Below are positions 1 to 12,700 of a stretch of DNA of 64,000 bases, one piece after another. A model generated the notes under the pieces. The model saw only the letters and a list, made by a program, of their open reading frames with translations. It searched no databases and was not told the DNA's origin. The stretch lies in the NCBI GenBank assembly GCA_000328365.1, contig KB312450.1, positions 29,158 to 93,157 on the forward strand, given 5' to 3'. The DNA comes from Capitella teleta (lineage: Eukaryota > Annelida > Polychaeta > Capitellidae). The position numbers were made by a program, and so were the translations under genes. Each line of letters starts with the position of its first letter. Position 1 is the stretch's first letter.

Positions 1-2330
1 TTTTGAACTTGCATCAGTCTGAATGATGTGTGGAGCGTTTACGTCAAAGAAACAAAGTATTGGAGCTTTTGCGATGATTTGCTTAATTTGTTGGAATGCT
101 GACTCATGTTGTGACTCCCAGGAGAATATTGCATGCTTCTTCATCAGATTAACAAACGGTCGTGTCAGGCGAGTAAGCTCATAGCTGTGACGTTTCAAGT
201 AGTTGATCATACCCAAGTATGACTCCAGCTCTTGCTTGTTTGTGGGCTGTGGCATGTTCTCGATGGCGTCTACTTTGTCAGGATCAATCTGGACGCCGTC
301 TGGTGTTATCATCTGTCCAAAGAATCTACATTGTGAGGTTTTAAATTGCACTTTTTTAGGGTTGAATTTCAGGTTGTTTGCTCTGGCTAAATGCAGTAAC
401 ACAAGCAGATTGGTGTCGTGATCTTGTGATGTTGATCCTGTAACTAAGCAGTCGTCGGCAATCCCTGTAATTCCTTTAGCTTGGTTTAGGATAGAGTCGA
501 GTCTCTCTTGAAATACGTCGGATGACACCTTAAGGCCGAATGGTAACCTAAGAAAACGATATTTCCCCCAAGGGGTGTTAAATGTGGTGATGAAGCTACT
601 TCTCTTGTGAGCTTGACCTGCCAATAACCGGATTTTGCATCCATTAATGTAAAGAACTTTGAACCATGGAGCTCAGCACTGATCTCGTCAATGGATTTCA
701 TGTGATACTGATTACGCTCAATGTATTCGTTGACATCGCTGGGGTCGAGGCAGAGGCGAATCGATCCATCTGGTTTGTCGACGCTGACAACTGAATTTAC
801 CCAATCAGTGTGTGTGTTGACTTTAGTGATGACTCCTTCCTTGACCAGTCTCTCTAATTCGGCTTTGTATGCAGACTTCCGCTTCTCAGGAACTCTACGT
901 GGTGCGTGTTGGACAGGCTCTGCAAAAGGTTTCATCTTAATGTTATACTCTCCTCCTGGAAGGTCTCCCATGCCCGTGAACACATCATTGAATTCCTTCA
1001 GTATGTAGTCTTTGGTGATGGGTAAGTTGTGCCTGCATCTGTCTATGGTGACTTGGTTCTTGGTCTGTTTCTGAACAACAGGTCTTTTGACGTCTGTGGT
1101 GTTCTCAGTGGTTTCTGCTTTGGTGGAGATGGTGTAGATCTTTTGAATGGTCGGCCGAGATGAGAGATGAGGTTCTGTAATGGGAGGAAACGTGATATAA
1201 CCCATTTCTGCTGAGAGGTCTCTTCCGATGATCGGATTCTTTCTTACGTCACACACTTGGAATTTCTTTTGTAGGATTTGTTTACCTATGTGGAGAAACA
1301 GAACTTTGCATCCAAGGTTTCTTACTGGTTGATCGCCAAAAGCTTTGATGACAACAGACGGTGGTTCTAAGGGTGCTGCTCCAAATATCTTTCTGTAAAG
1401 GTAGAGTGGGAAAGTATTGCATCCGGCGCCTGAATCTACTTCTGCTTCAACCAGATGAATGGATGAGTCGTGTCGTTCGCTGAACCAGAGAGGACGTAAA
1501 TGGGGTGCTTTGGGATCTGGAAAAGTGTTCAAGGAGTTAAACTCAACAGATCTTGAATCATCATGGTCACAATGATCATTATTTGTCTGAACAAAGCCTT
1601 CATCTGTGTCTGAGATTCGATGGATTTTCTGTTTGTGATCTGTTTCTCTGTTTTTCATTCTACAGGCTTTGCTCCAATGACCCATCTTTCCACAATGATT
1701 ACACTTGGAATCTTTTGCTGGACAATCTTGTCTTCTGCATCGTTTCTGTCCGCCACACCATCCGCAACGCATAGAAGGCTTACTAATAGATTGCTGTGAA
1801 ATGGAAGTATTGTTAGTTTTCTCACGATGGTTGATCTTATTTACCAAAGTGCTGCTTTCTCTTGATAAAGCATTTTGTGGTAATGTTTGGCTTGCCATAT
1901 CCGAGAGATCATCCGCCATTAGATTTCGGGCCTCTATATTCGAAGCGATTTCCATTACTCTGTTACTGGTGAGATGATCTGCTCTTTCTTTAAGGCATTC
2001 TCTGTAAATTTCTCGGCTTGCTAATCCGTTCAGAAGTAAGTTTCTTAGAGTTTTATCTTTGGGGTTCTCTTCTATTTTCATTGCTTCAACCGTTTCAGTA
2101 GCTTGCTTGAAGAAATCGACAAGAGATGCATTGCCTTGACGTAAGTAAAAGTATTTGCTACTTGCAGAAATTTCTTCATTTGATGGCCTTACTTTCTTTT
2201 CCAATGCCTTAAAAATTACTTCGTAATCTTTATCCTCTTGATAAACGAGGATAAAAGACGAGACAGAGTTAAACCGAATCAAATCGAAGGTAATTACCGT
2301 CTGCAGAGCCACCAGAGGTGCTCACAACAT
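1..2330 (-). mobile_element. Ty3/gypsy LTR retrotransposon fossil, partial
   Basis: A retrotransposon body on the minus strand that runs off the left edge of the window. Reading on the minus strand, the parts in order are a gag-like segment, a CCHC zinc knuckle, a retroviral-type aspartic protease (V-D-S-G-A-G) and the start of a Ty3/gypsy-type reverse transcriptase that continues to the window edge. No LTR is visible at the inner end, and the gag part looks short at its start, so the element is incomplete. It is broken at least once in the visible part. Long stretches still read as protein, which suggests a fairly recent insertion. Family assignment rests on the order protease then reverse transcriptase and on the character of the reverse transcriptase. 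Confidence 0.9.
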
Positions 2331-2439
2331 TCCACCTGCCCCGTCACCCACTGAGAAGGGAGCAAAAGAGCACGAGACTGGTGTGAGGGCACGTCGACCC
2401 CGGCCTAACAATGGTGAAACACATAGCGCATGTTCTCAA

Positions 2440-2780
2440 CAAAGCCCGGATCGCCAAGACGCAACTCGATCATGAGGATGGGCTTCAACTGCACGCAAGA
2501 GCAGCTCTCTTCCCTTTGTAAAAGACACTTGTGTGGTCGGCCTTGGAATTCGGGAACGTGTGCTATGCACATGCCAGCGATCTCACCCACCGAAAACTCG
2601 AAGCCTTTCAGCACAGCACACTCCGTATGCTGAGAGTGAACCCCTGACGTCACCGTCAACCCGCAGGAAGACGCACACGATGCCATGATATACAAACCGA
2701 TGCATGCATCACAACTTTTAGGCTATGTGTCTCGATTCTTTTCGGTTCGGAAAAACCAATAAAGGAAATAATAATAATCT
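2440..2780 (+). mobile_element. Possible LINE 3' end remnant
   Basis: One plus-strand frame reads like the thumb/C-terminal part of a non-LTR reverse transcriptase (a stretch containing K-L-E-A-F-Q-H-S-T-L-R-M-L, resembling the R-L-x-x-F-x-x-x-C-L-R-x-I/L motif of LINE proteins). It is followed at 2757-2780 by AATAAA and an AAT-rich tail, as at a LINE 3' end. The match is short and degenerate, so the call is tentative. Confidence 0.35.
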
Positions 2781-2944
2781 TGCTTTCCTTTGTTTTACTT
2801 GAAACACTGCTGCACTAAGATGTACTCGATTTGATTTTGCACTTGTCCATTTGGAGAGTGCCACCTTACCTTAATTGTGGGTCTTCTTAAAGGGGCGAAG
2901 GGTGTCGGCCAGCTGGGAAAGTTGGCAGCTGCTTGCAAACTTAA

Positions 2945-3150
2945 TGCCCGTCCATTTCACTTATGCTAAATGCCAATAATCCAAGTACGTATGTCCCAAT
3001 GGCAGCGTTCTAGTTTGTGTTCGAGCTCATGCAGTTTGCCACAGGCATGTAGGGTTGGGATGCTCCACTTCCCGATTACGGTTGGTACGTTTGTATTACG
3101 TGTTGATGGTGTCGTTGGTGTTTTTGATGCTGTGACGTGTTGTCTCATTC
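2945..3150 (-). mobile_element. LINE endonuclease fragment
   Basis: The minus-strand frame reads W-S-I-P-T-L-H-A-C-G-K-L-H-E-L-E-H-K-L followed by C-H-W-D-I. This resembles the opening of the AP-endonuclease domain of non-LTR retrotransposons often mis-annotated as craniofacial development protein 2-like (typical form W-N-V-R-T-L-x-x-x-G-K-L-x-E-L-x-x-E-L). The catalytic part further on is missing, so it is a dead scrap. An ATAA-rich microsatellite lies beside it at 3238-3256. Confidence 0.6.
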
Positions 3151-3487
3151 AGCTACTCATTAGTCTTGTATCCAACACCGATTTTACTTCTATCCAGGCC
3201 TGACTTATCCGTCTTGGCCGTTGACTGCCAAGCATTTATATGAATAAATAAATAAAGATAATTAAATTAGGTGATAATCATTGAAATTGTTCAATGTCAA
3301 GAAATTTTTTACATTTAATTTTGACATAAAAAGCAAATATCATCACGAATTTCCATCACGTAGTGCAACGTCAACATTTTAGTTCAGGTGCTTGTTCAAT
3401 TTCAGGCCAATGGCATTCAAGCTGCTCAATAATTTGCGACGCTTGCGTCTGCAGAAAATATTTCGCCAAACATCAACATAAATAAAC

Positions 3488-6400
3488 ATGGCGACGGAAG
3501 GAGCTCTTCGTCCGGAGAATCCTCAAGATTCGCTCGATGCTCTCACGCGAGAAGCCGAGCAGCTGAAAGCAAAGTTGGACGAAGAAAGATCAAAACTCAA
3601 AGATGTTGATCGTAAGCTAAGTTTTCCCAGATTTGTGCCTTTAAATGGCAAAATGTGACCCAATTTGTGCTATCACCCAGACACTCGTCTCGAATCAACA
3701 GGTCAATCACTCAATCAGTCAATGATTGAATGAAGGATTCGATCATCATGATGAGCATTCAATGAATTATTGCTTGTAGTATCACTTCATCAATGAGCGG
3801 CTGGTTGTGTTTAATGTGACCTCTGACCTGCTCGCAAGCTTGCACTAAATATACCAGTAGTCACTAGTAGTATAAGTAAATTAAAGTATAGTTAGTATTA
3901 GCTGACATACTACAGCGAGCCCAATGGGTCTCGCTGTACGGTAAACGCATTAAACTCCAGTTCGCGAACCACGATTTCTGGAATTCCACGCTTGTAATTA
4001 TATTTATGAAGGCACCAGCGTCTGCAGAGCCATACCAGGTAGACGCTGGTACTAAATTTTGTTCGAAACCAGTAACATAAACCTACTTAAACTGGATCCG
4101 CAACGAAAAAAAGTGACTTTACAGGTTTCTCTCCGCTTTCCGATTGTTGTGTCACATGACCTGCTCCCCACGTGTTATAAATAAACCAGAGCACTGCGCC
4201 TGCGTAGTGCGAAGTAAACATACACGCATGCTCATACAATTTTCTCGTGCGAAGCAGTTCAACATGCGGCCTATCTTCCCTTGCAGTTGCGCACGTAATT
4301 TATACCGAGTCTTCACAAAGGAATACGTATTAATTATTAATACGCAATATTTTGTGCATCACCAATCAGTATATGAACAATTTTATTCATTTTCATTCAA
4401 AAGTCGTGAGAGAAGTTTGAGCGGGAAAGTGAAGCATGTGCGCTTGTTTACAATGCAGTGCGCATGTGCTGAGTGACGTCACTCGCAAAATGGCATTTGT
4501 TTACTTCTTCAGGAAGTGATATTTTGTTGCGGGTTTTAATTAATGTAAGTTCGACATGATGGTACTGGCTCATATTGTTTTTTCTTGGAGCATAAATATA
4601 CCATCTAACGTCTGGAGGGCTTAAACACAAGGATTTGTCGGATAATATGTCTATATTTATCATGCAATCGGCTGAGTGTGGAGCCTCGCTGCCAGTAGAC
4701 GCAAAAAGAAGCGGTTTACCGTCGGGCGAGGTATACAGACCTCGCCCGAGAATCTGTGCTAAGTTAGTATAAGTATTGAATACATTTTTTTATATAGAAT
4801 TGTTTTCTAGAATTTGATTGTGTTGTTACTAACAACACAATCAAATATTATTCATTAAGATTAGGGCTGGGCGGATATTGCTTCAACACGGATAACGGAT
4901 ATCCGTGTTACTAATATCCGACGGATACGGATACGGACACGGATATTTATGCCCAAACACGGGAGCATGCACCTACAGCTTAATGCCCCAGCGCCTGGCA
5001 CACGCTGTGAGCGCAAAAGCCACGGTCTACCTGCAGCAGTTAAAGACAAGCGACCTTGACCTACTGCTTGCTTCTTGTGCATTTCTTTTATCAAAACATT
5101 CAGAATAAGTTTCAAGAGGCATCGCACATGCAGACAGCTCGCTTGCCTGTCGATTTCACAGAGGTGAATTCCTTATCAGCGCAAGCTATTTCAAGTATTT
5201 TTCCCCAACTTCACGAGTCGCAGATTATAAGCCCAAGACGGAACGATAGTAACGTGCACTTTGTGCTACAGTGTACACTTTCAATAAACATGATTTGGAA
5301 ATGTACAAACTTAGTAACTTCATGAGGCGCAAGTCAGTTCATAACTTCATGGCAATTATTGTTCTATAGAAAGTTTGAAATAATGCAAGTCGCTAGATCG
5401 CATAGTAGGGGGGCCTACATGTACTAATCTATATTAACTGTTCAATTTCAAACATGGTTCAAGGTCGAGAAAGTGATGAAATTCAGTGCTGTTTGTGGTT
5501 CACACGAAAACTGCAATTGACAAAGCTGTCACGTGTAACGGTGTTGAAAAATAAGTACTAAAGGAGATAGTCAACAACGCGTGTTACGTCACTTTTGCTT
5601 GATGACTGAAAAGATTCAAGGGCATAGAATTGTGTTTATTTAAAACAAATCAGAATTAGCGCATTGTTGACGTCATATAATCTTGTAATTGACATCGCTC
5701 AGCTTCAGTGAGCAGCGTTTGTGTGCGGAATGGCTGTGCGCTACGCTCACTGTGCGCTCGAAACTAACAATTAAAATTTACACTATCCGTGTTTAACTAT
5801 CCGTGTTGAAACACGGATCACGGATAGTACTGAAAACCCCCAATATCCGTGCTGTCACGGATATCGGACACGGATATCCGCCCAGCCCTAATTAAGATGC
5901 TTGAATGCTGAATGCATACTTTTATGTGACATTGTAATAGTTGTTCCATCATTTATTATTAGTAAACTCTAACTCGTAATTGTTCATGCATGAGGACTCA
6001 TGCTTCCCTTGTATATATCCTAGACCTGAGAACCGTCGATTTCCGCCGCCCGCCGCCGCCGATTTTTGTTCCCGCCGAAGTCAGTCGATTTTTTTTAGCG
6101 CCGCCTAAAAAAATCGGCGCGCCAATTTGCTAGACGTGTTTACAATCATAGCGCACTTTACTTCTTCTTCAGACTTAACTGAGCAGTACTGCCAATGATG
6201 TCCTTTTTGTGCATGATAATTTCAGTTTATACTTTTAACATGTTCAATTTTTCTTCTTTAATTTTTTACCAAGTCAGTTGGCTGTTGGTTAGTAGTTAAG
6301 TAATTGATTTGTTTTTGTCTGTTGTGTTGCCTAATTTTTATTTGCTGTTAATTTTTGTTTGCTGTAATCCTTGCAAGATTTGTGATCATTTTTTTTTTAT

Positions 6401-8647
6401 TTTTTTTATTTTTTTGGTATCAATTTATTTTCTAGTCTGCTCTGTTGGCTGAAAGTCTTATATTTGCATTTTTATTTTCTTTGCAGCAACTAAGTAACTA
6501 AGCAACTAAGTATTATTTGCCTCAGTTACCTTTGTCGATTTATTGTTTTACTTGTACTTTTACTTTTATTATATTTTTTTTTCCATTTTGCCGCTCACTT
6601 CGTGGTTTATAATACATTTTTTTTTACACTTTGACTTGTTTTCTCTTTTCTTAATACATGTATACTGTATGGTTTAATTACTGCCCATGTATGCAGCGAT
6701 AACCATCGGAAAAATTTATCGCTAATATCAGATATCGATATTGTGGAAGTCAGTCAGTCAGTCATTTTTTTGGGCAGTCAGTCATTTTTCTCATCAGTCA
6801 GTCATTTTTTAAAAAGTGACTGACTCTCATGTCTAATATATCCTCACATTCCTCAGCAGGTTTCTCCAATTTTCATCAGATTCATCCTTTGTGTCCTGTT
6901 TGAAATAATCCTCACTCAGTCACTGGGTGATTTCGTTCACAGTGACTGTTGTATGTCAGCGTTTGGAGAGTTTATCCAACTTCAACATGAAAGTGCGCAG
7001 ACAACTGAAAGGTCACCAAGGAAAGGTGCTCTGTATGGACTGGTCAACGGACAAGCGGCATGTGGTCAGCTCATCTCAGGTTGGTCATTAATATAACTGA
7101 CCGCACAATGTCCATGTTCTGATTACAGGATGGTAAGATGTTGGTGTGGGACGCATTCACAACAAACAAGGTACGTCATCAATTTTGAGTGCACTTTGAA
7201 TCAAATACGGTACCTAGGTTATAAGTTATTATTAAACCATGACGGCCAGCTCGTTCGTTCTGCCTGTTGATCGTTTCTTTGTAATTCTGGACTTAGGCTA
7301 AATATTAGAGGTCGCCACAAGCATTGCTGTCTGAGCTGATCTCTGATTCGCTGGCTCATAACAATAGTCATAATGCAACCACAGATAGCACAAAACAAAT
7401 GCCCCGTTGCAAAATCCGGTTGGTATATTAGCTCTGGACTTTATCCACTAGGATTGCAATTAAAGCAAGCCATAGGGAAATACGTGAGCTGGCCGTCTTG
7501 GTATTATGAGGTCTTTGCTTAAATGATGATATATCTTTCTAGGAACATGCTGTCACCATGCCAACGACCTGGGTCATGGCGTGTGCGTACGGCCCTTCAG
7601 GATCTGTGGTCGCTTGCGGGTGAGTCCGAACGTAGCGCCTGTTCGGTTGTCCTTTTCATGATCTCTTCAACAGCGGTCTCGATAACAAATGCACTCTGTA
7701 TCCTCTGAGTTTAGAGGAAGACCCAGTGGCGAAGAAGCGTCCTGTGGCCACGCACACTTCGTATCTCTCCTGCTGCCGGTTCACCAACTCAGATCACCAG
7801 GTGATACGGAACAGCGTGTAATGTTTTAATTAACTCATGAATATGCATAGATATTAACCGGGAGTGGAGACAGCACGTGTTGCTTGTGGGACGTGGAAAG
7901 CGCACAGGTCATGCAAAGTTTCCACGGTCACTCAGGCGACGTCATGAGCATTGACCTCTCGCCAACTGAGTCGGGCAACACGTTCGTCTCCGGAAGCTGC
8001 GATCGTACTCTGATGATCTGGGACATCCGCACTGGGCGGTGTGTGCAGGAGTTTGATGGGCACGAGTCAGACATCAACAGCGTTCGTTTCTACCCGAGTG
8101 GTGACGCAGTGGCTTCTGGCTCTGATGATGCCACTGTGAGATTTGCATATTGTAATTTTGTAGATTGTTTCAATTGGTGTTTTGCAGTGTCGGTTGTTTG
8201 ATTTACGAGCGGATTGCGAGGTGGTTTGCTACAAGAAGGACAGCATCATCTTCGGATGTAATTCTGTTGATTTCTCTCTCAGCGGTGAGGCTTTCAAAGT
8301 ACAAAATATGCAAGTTATTATTTACTTATGTTTTCCCAGGTCGACTCTTGTTCGGAGGCTACAATGATTATGTGGTAAATGTGTGGGATGCGTTGAAGGG
8401 CACGCGTATCTCTATGCTGTATGGTCACGAGAACAGGGTGAGCTGTTTGGGGGTGTCGCCTGATGGCACTGCTCTTTGCACAGGAAGCTGGGACTTCACG
8501 CTTAAGGTACGTGCTTCTTTGTCACCAATTTATTCCTCAATCTTGTATTGGTAGAAATTCTTGAAATTTCTAACTTTGTAATTCAATGATCTGAGACTTA
8601 GAATGTTCAATTTGGTCTTAATTCTCTCTTTGCAGATCTGGGCGTAA
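3488..8647 (+). CDS. GNB5: Guanine nucleotide-binding protein subunit beta-5
   Basis: Complete nine-exon gene: 3488-3611, 6943-7079, 7129-7170, 7543-7619, 7674-7800, 7851-8135, 8188-8284, 8340-8506, 8636-8647. All junctions are GT-AG and all phases agree, giving 355 residues, close to the usual ~353 of the short form. The N-terminal helix (M-A-T-E-G, then E-A-E-Q-L-K-A-K-L) precedes seven WD40 blades. Beta-5-type stretches include [34 protein letters not shown] and a final K-I-W-A. In other animals Gbeta5 is an obligate partner of R7-family RGS proteins through their GGL domain and shapes GPCR signalling in neurons; that role is family knowledge. Seven introns are 49-372 bp. Intron 1 (3.3 kb) is mostly three inserted transposons. 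Confidence 0.97.
3899..4761. mobile_element. Non-autonomous DNA transposon, 9-bp TSD (863 bp)
   Basis: The element starts TAGCTGACATACTACAGCGAG and ends CGAGAATCTGTGCTA. It is flanked by a perfect 9-bp direct repeat AGTTAGTAT at 3890-3898 and 4762-4770. Both ends carry subterminal hairpins (left around 3916-3939; right GCGAGGTATACAGACCTCGC) and an inverted pair CGGTAAACGC/GCGGTTTACCG. It encodes no transposase that I can see. A 9-bp duplication fits Mutator- or Merlin-type transposases; the superfamily is inference. It lies in GNB5 intron 1. A 65-bp relative made of just the two ends sits at 15444. Confidence 0.8.
4812..4846. repeat. Perfect 16-bp hairpin with 3-nt loop
   Basis: ATTTGATTGTGTTGTT, loop ACT, then its exact reverse complement. 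It lies in the 83 bp between the 9-bp-TSD element and the hAT element in GNB5 intron 1, so it belongs to neither. Confidence 0.8.
4862..5890. mobile_element. Non-autonomous hAT element (1,029 bp)
   Basis: Termini TAGGGCTGGGCGGATAT and its exact reverse complement (17 bp) are flanked by an 8-bp target-site duplication ATTAAGAT at 4854-4861 and 5891-5898. Both features are hAT hallmarks. Subterminal regions are packed with repeats of ACGGATATCCGT, plausible transposase-binding sites. No transposase reading frame is present, so it would need enzyme supplied in trans. It sits in GNB5 intron 1. Confidence 0.92.
6021..6835. mobile_element. Second non-autonomous hAT-like element (815 bp)
   Basis: Imperfect terminal inverted repeats (TAGACCTGAGAACC against TAGACATGAGAGTC) are flanked by a perfect 8-bp duplication ATATATCC at 6013-6020 and 6836-6843. 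The left end is rich in CCGCCG. The right end holds several tandem copies of GTCAGTCA followed by T-runs. The interior is T-rich and non-coding. The 8-bp duplication supports hAT; the terminal sequence differs from the element at 4862, so it is a separate family. It lies in GNB5 intron 1. Confidence 0.75.
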
Positions 8648-9189
8648 AACTAAGCATATCATTCCTCGGGAAGTCAACATAAGAATTGAAATAATTATGA
8701 ATGCAGGATTCCTAATACGTTTATTTGTAAAGGTTTGTCAGAATTGATTTAATTTGATAACCGTGCCAAAGGAGAGTCATAATACGAAAAGAAGGTCTTG
8801 ATTAGCATTTTTATGCGATGTGCATTGAAGGTGTGCGATATACGATGGGAGGTGTATAGTCATTTATTGCGTGATTTGATGTGTTCAAGTATTTACCGCT
8901 AATAGATGTGCAATCTTTTTTTCTTTTTTTTTTCCATGTTTTCTCCCAAGAATGGAATACTCACAAAATATTCATATGTATCTAGTCAATATTCTCTGTT
9001 AAATTAATATTATTCCCCTTTATTACATTTCTTGCTTCGTTTTTCAAAGACTTTCTTGGAGTTATATTTATGAATCTACTTCTTAATATGATCTCAAGTA
9101 ATTATTGTTACAGTCACAAATTATTTATTTATTTCTCCTGAAAACTGCTTGTTTTTGTTCTATCAACAAACTTATTATAGAAAGTTAGA

Positions 9190-9195
9190 AATAAA
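9190..9195 (+). terminator. Likely polyadenylation signal of GNB5
   Basis: AATAAA about 540 bp after the GNB5 stop, followed within 30 bp by a GT/T-rich stretch typical of a downstream cleavage element. A second AATAAA lies near 9233. The rest of 8648-9704, between the two convergent genes, is AT-rich and shows no gene. Confidence 0.5.
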
Positions 9196-9704
9196 ATTTG
9201 TTGGTCTTTTTCAGTGTTATGTTTGATTGATTAATAAACTGAATAACAAAGGAGATTTAATTAACAACATTGACATCCATAATGCAATTCATTACAATGG
9301 AAATAAAAGCATGGACGGAAATTGCGTACAGCTGAAATTTTGAGCATTATTGGTTACCATAGCAACTAGCACATGTAAAATTGACTTCATTATAATTTTG
9401 GATTACTATAAATGATAGCTTGTACAAAACGTTATTAAATATAAATACGAAACAGTCATTTCAATATCACTTTCTTGAAATTTAATCTAGTTAATTTCAA
9501 GCAGTTTCTATGGCAACAAACAATGTATGCCTAAGAAACGATATCAGACAGTGAAAAAGAAAAAAGAACGATCATTTTATATAATAATTATTCACAAGAA
9601 ACAGTTATCATAGCGTAAAAGTGATATATGATAATAATGGCAGGAAGTTTAACGCACTTCATTAATTATTAATATTCATCACCGAGATTCTCATTCAAGA
9701 GTGA

Positions 9705-12700
9705 TCACATGATCGTGCAGGCGGTGGACTGGTTTCTGCGTTTACCTTTCTGGGGTAAAAGATGAGAGTCATCAGTTTCTGGCCGTCCAATATTTGCCCT
9801 CATGTTCTCTTCCCATTTTTTGTGATATTCTTGCAGATATTCATCTCTAAAAGAAATAAAAACCAAGAATAATTGATATTCAACGATATCGAAAATACAA
9901 AAATGAAAAGAAAATTAAAATGCACAAACTTTTCTTTTGATTTCGCTTCTAGTTCCGACTCCTTTCTACGAGGGGGTGGGGTCGGAGGTACTCCCTCAAG
10001 TTCTTTCGTTCGAGCAATTCCGTTTGTGACGGATTTAATTGAAGCATACAAAGGGTCTTCAGATGTAGGAATGGTCATTTTTTCTGAGGGAGAAATTCAA
10101 CAATGTGATTAGCAAGAAAAAATATAAGTTTGTCTGAAACCAAACCTTTTGAAATGTTGGATTTCTCGCCATCACTGTCTTCCTCCTCTTCTCTGAAATA
10201 ATTTGACGTCCGACGTTTAATCTTACTTTTGACCGGTTTCTCATAGGTGCTGGTCAGAGGTGCTTTATGCGCTGACAAGGGTCTGTGTGACGGGGGAGGG
10301 CGAGGGGAGTGAGTTGGCATGCTGTGAAAACATGCAGCGAGGGATAAATGGTTGGTAAATACCAAACCAGAGCTGTGAGCATGCGATTTCATGAAATGAA
10401 AATAAACGGCATTGGAAACAAAATTTATAAAACTATCAAGTTTGCAGTGCTTAGCACTGAGGCATAAATAGAACTGAATTCAAGAGGTTCAAGGTACCTG
10501 GTGAGAGTGTCTAACGCTGAGGGACCGGGCGTTTGAGACTCATCAGAATCCTCCTCCTGCAAACGTTTCAGTTCTTCTTCATATCTCGAGAGCTTGCCAT
10601 CTTTTTTGACTGGTTTCCTGTCAGCTTCTTGGCTGTAATTACGAAGAAACAGAAATTAACATCCCAACTGAACACTCGGGCAATGGTCACTCACTCGGAA
10701 TGGTCAGACGGCGAGGGAGGTCCGTGGTTGACCTCCGCTTCCTTCTTGGGAGACAAGGGTCGCTTCGGAGGATCATCATCTGTTTCTGTTGAGAACAGAA
10801 TTGACTTTCACAAGGGGATAATGTCAGGCGGTATCAACAAACAGCTGGTGGAATTGCAAAAAGATGGAGCGTACACTGTATATAAAGCATAATAGCCACC
10901 TAAGTTTGAACCAAAAACATGCAAATGAAACAGGGAAGTTGAAGGAGGAGGCATACCATCACAGTATGGAAGAAATTCCGCTTTTTGAAGGCAAAGAAAG
11001 AAGAAAAGAACATGGATTCAATATTTATTGTAAAAGAGCGTAGTACGGAATAAACACCTGCGTAGGATGTTCCGAATAAATAAGGGTCCTCATCTGGGAG
11101 CAGGAGGTAAAGAGAGAAGAATGATTATTAGCAATGGAAACCGGCATGTGAGTTAAGATAGCAAACTTCATTATCAGAGTTACAACATTCTGAAGACGAA
11201 ATTTGGAGCCTTGCCTTAAATAACAGCAGCCTTAATGACTAATAGGCACATGCAGCCATACCAAGTTATTTGTAATTGGTTAGGCTTTGCTTGTGGCAAA
11301 AAACCCCCCAACTAACAAAATGGCGCCAAAACCTTTGTTTGCGCTAAACTGAAGATGAGGTAGACTAGTTAAGGATCTAGATTAGAGTGCTAAAAATCTC
11401 TGTGTTTTACCAAAAGTATCAGCTAGTGAAATAAGGGAGACAAACAGAGCAATTGAGGTCAATACAGGTTACATTGAGGTCACCTTTGAGGAACTTTTGC
11501 CGAATCAAAGGATAGTATTGATAGGCCAGTTTGGCTACCTCCAAGGCACGATCTTTCACTGTAAGGAAGAACCAACGTCTATTTTAGAAAAAAAAACAAC
11601 CAGAAGTGCAGTCACAATAAATTGAATTAAAAGTGCAAATTAGTTTCCCCCACATCTAATTACTCACCAGATAAAGTCTGGTGTTTCCGTTTCCTGTCTT
11701 GATCTGAGTCGTAGTCACCCGCAAACAGTAGCGGTTTGTTGCCACGACGACGTTGATATTCTTGAGTGATCAGGCGCCGAGAACTTTGCCTGGAGGATAT
11801 TGTTTTCCATTGTTCATTTATGAATTTGAAAAGTAATTCAAATTTTAATTAGGGATGCACGGAACTTAGAATTTGCCGGAACATGGAACAAGAGTTCCAG
11901 GGGGGGTTTGCTCCGACCGGAACTGGACCAGAATCCAGAACGAGAGTCCCATAAAAAAAAATATGAATTAAAAATAGGGAGTACTCTGGCCCTGAACTCC
12001 TGTCATGAAATTGAAATGCTTGGTGCCATTGGTTGTCTTGTAAGTCATAACTTATCTGAATGAAGCAGCAATAAGGAGTAACATGGATATTTTTTCCTGA
12101 CACATCTTTTATTGATCACGATCACTTGATCACTGATACCAACTGATTATAATAAACTGAAGACGTTTGTGCGAATTAAGGGTTGTCCGTGAATGGGCTA
12201 TGATATTTAGTTATTCACGATGGCTAATCAGATGAAATGATTTAAACTGCAATTGGATTTCATTTGGAATTATTGATGAAATAAAACTGAACACTGTGCA
12301 TGGTGCACACCAAACAAGCACTGGCAAACAGTGCATGCATGCTGACAAGAGTTAACGTTAGATCACCAAAGCCCCTACGTACGAGGATGGAGGCACCGTA
12401 GCTACCCCCCTGCAATGTTTATTTAAGGTAGCCGACTCCTCCCGTGTGTTGTTAGTCAATAAACGAGTGATCAACCCACTCACACTTGAGCGCCTCTTTA
12501 AAAAGCCATGAATGCTGTGATAACCAGCCAATTAGGAGATCAGAGGGATTACGCAATCAATTGAAGGAACAAAGCTCAAAGTTTCTGGGTCGGCGCCAGT
12601 CGCTTTAACTTTAACTGTCCTTAAGTATTAGTTTGTTTCCTCCTGATTCGCCTTCGCCCGCATCAGGTGTTACATAATGTCTTGCTCTAATATAGAATCC

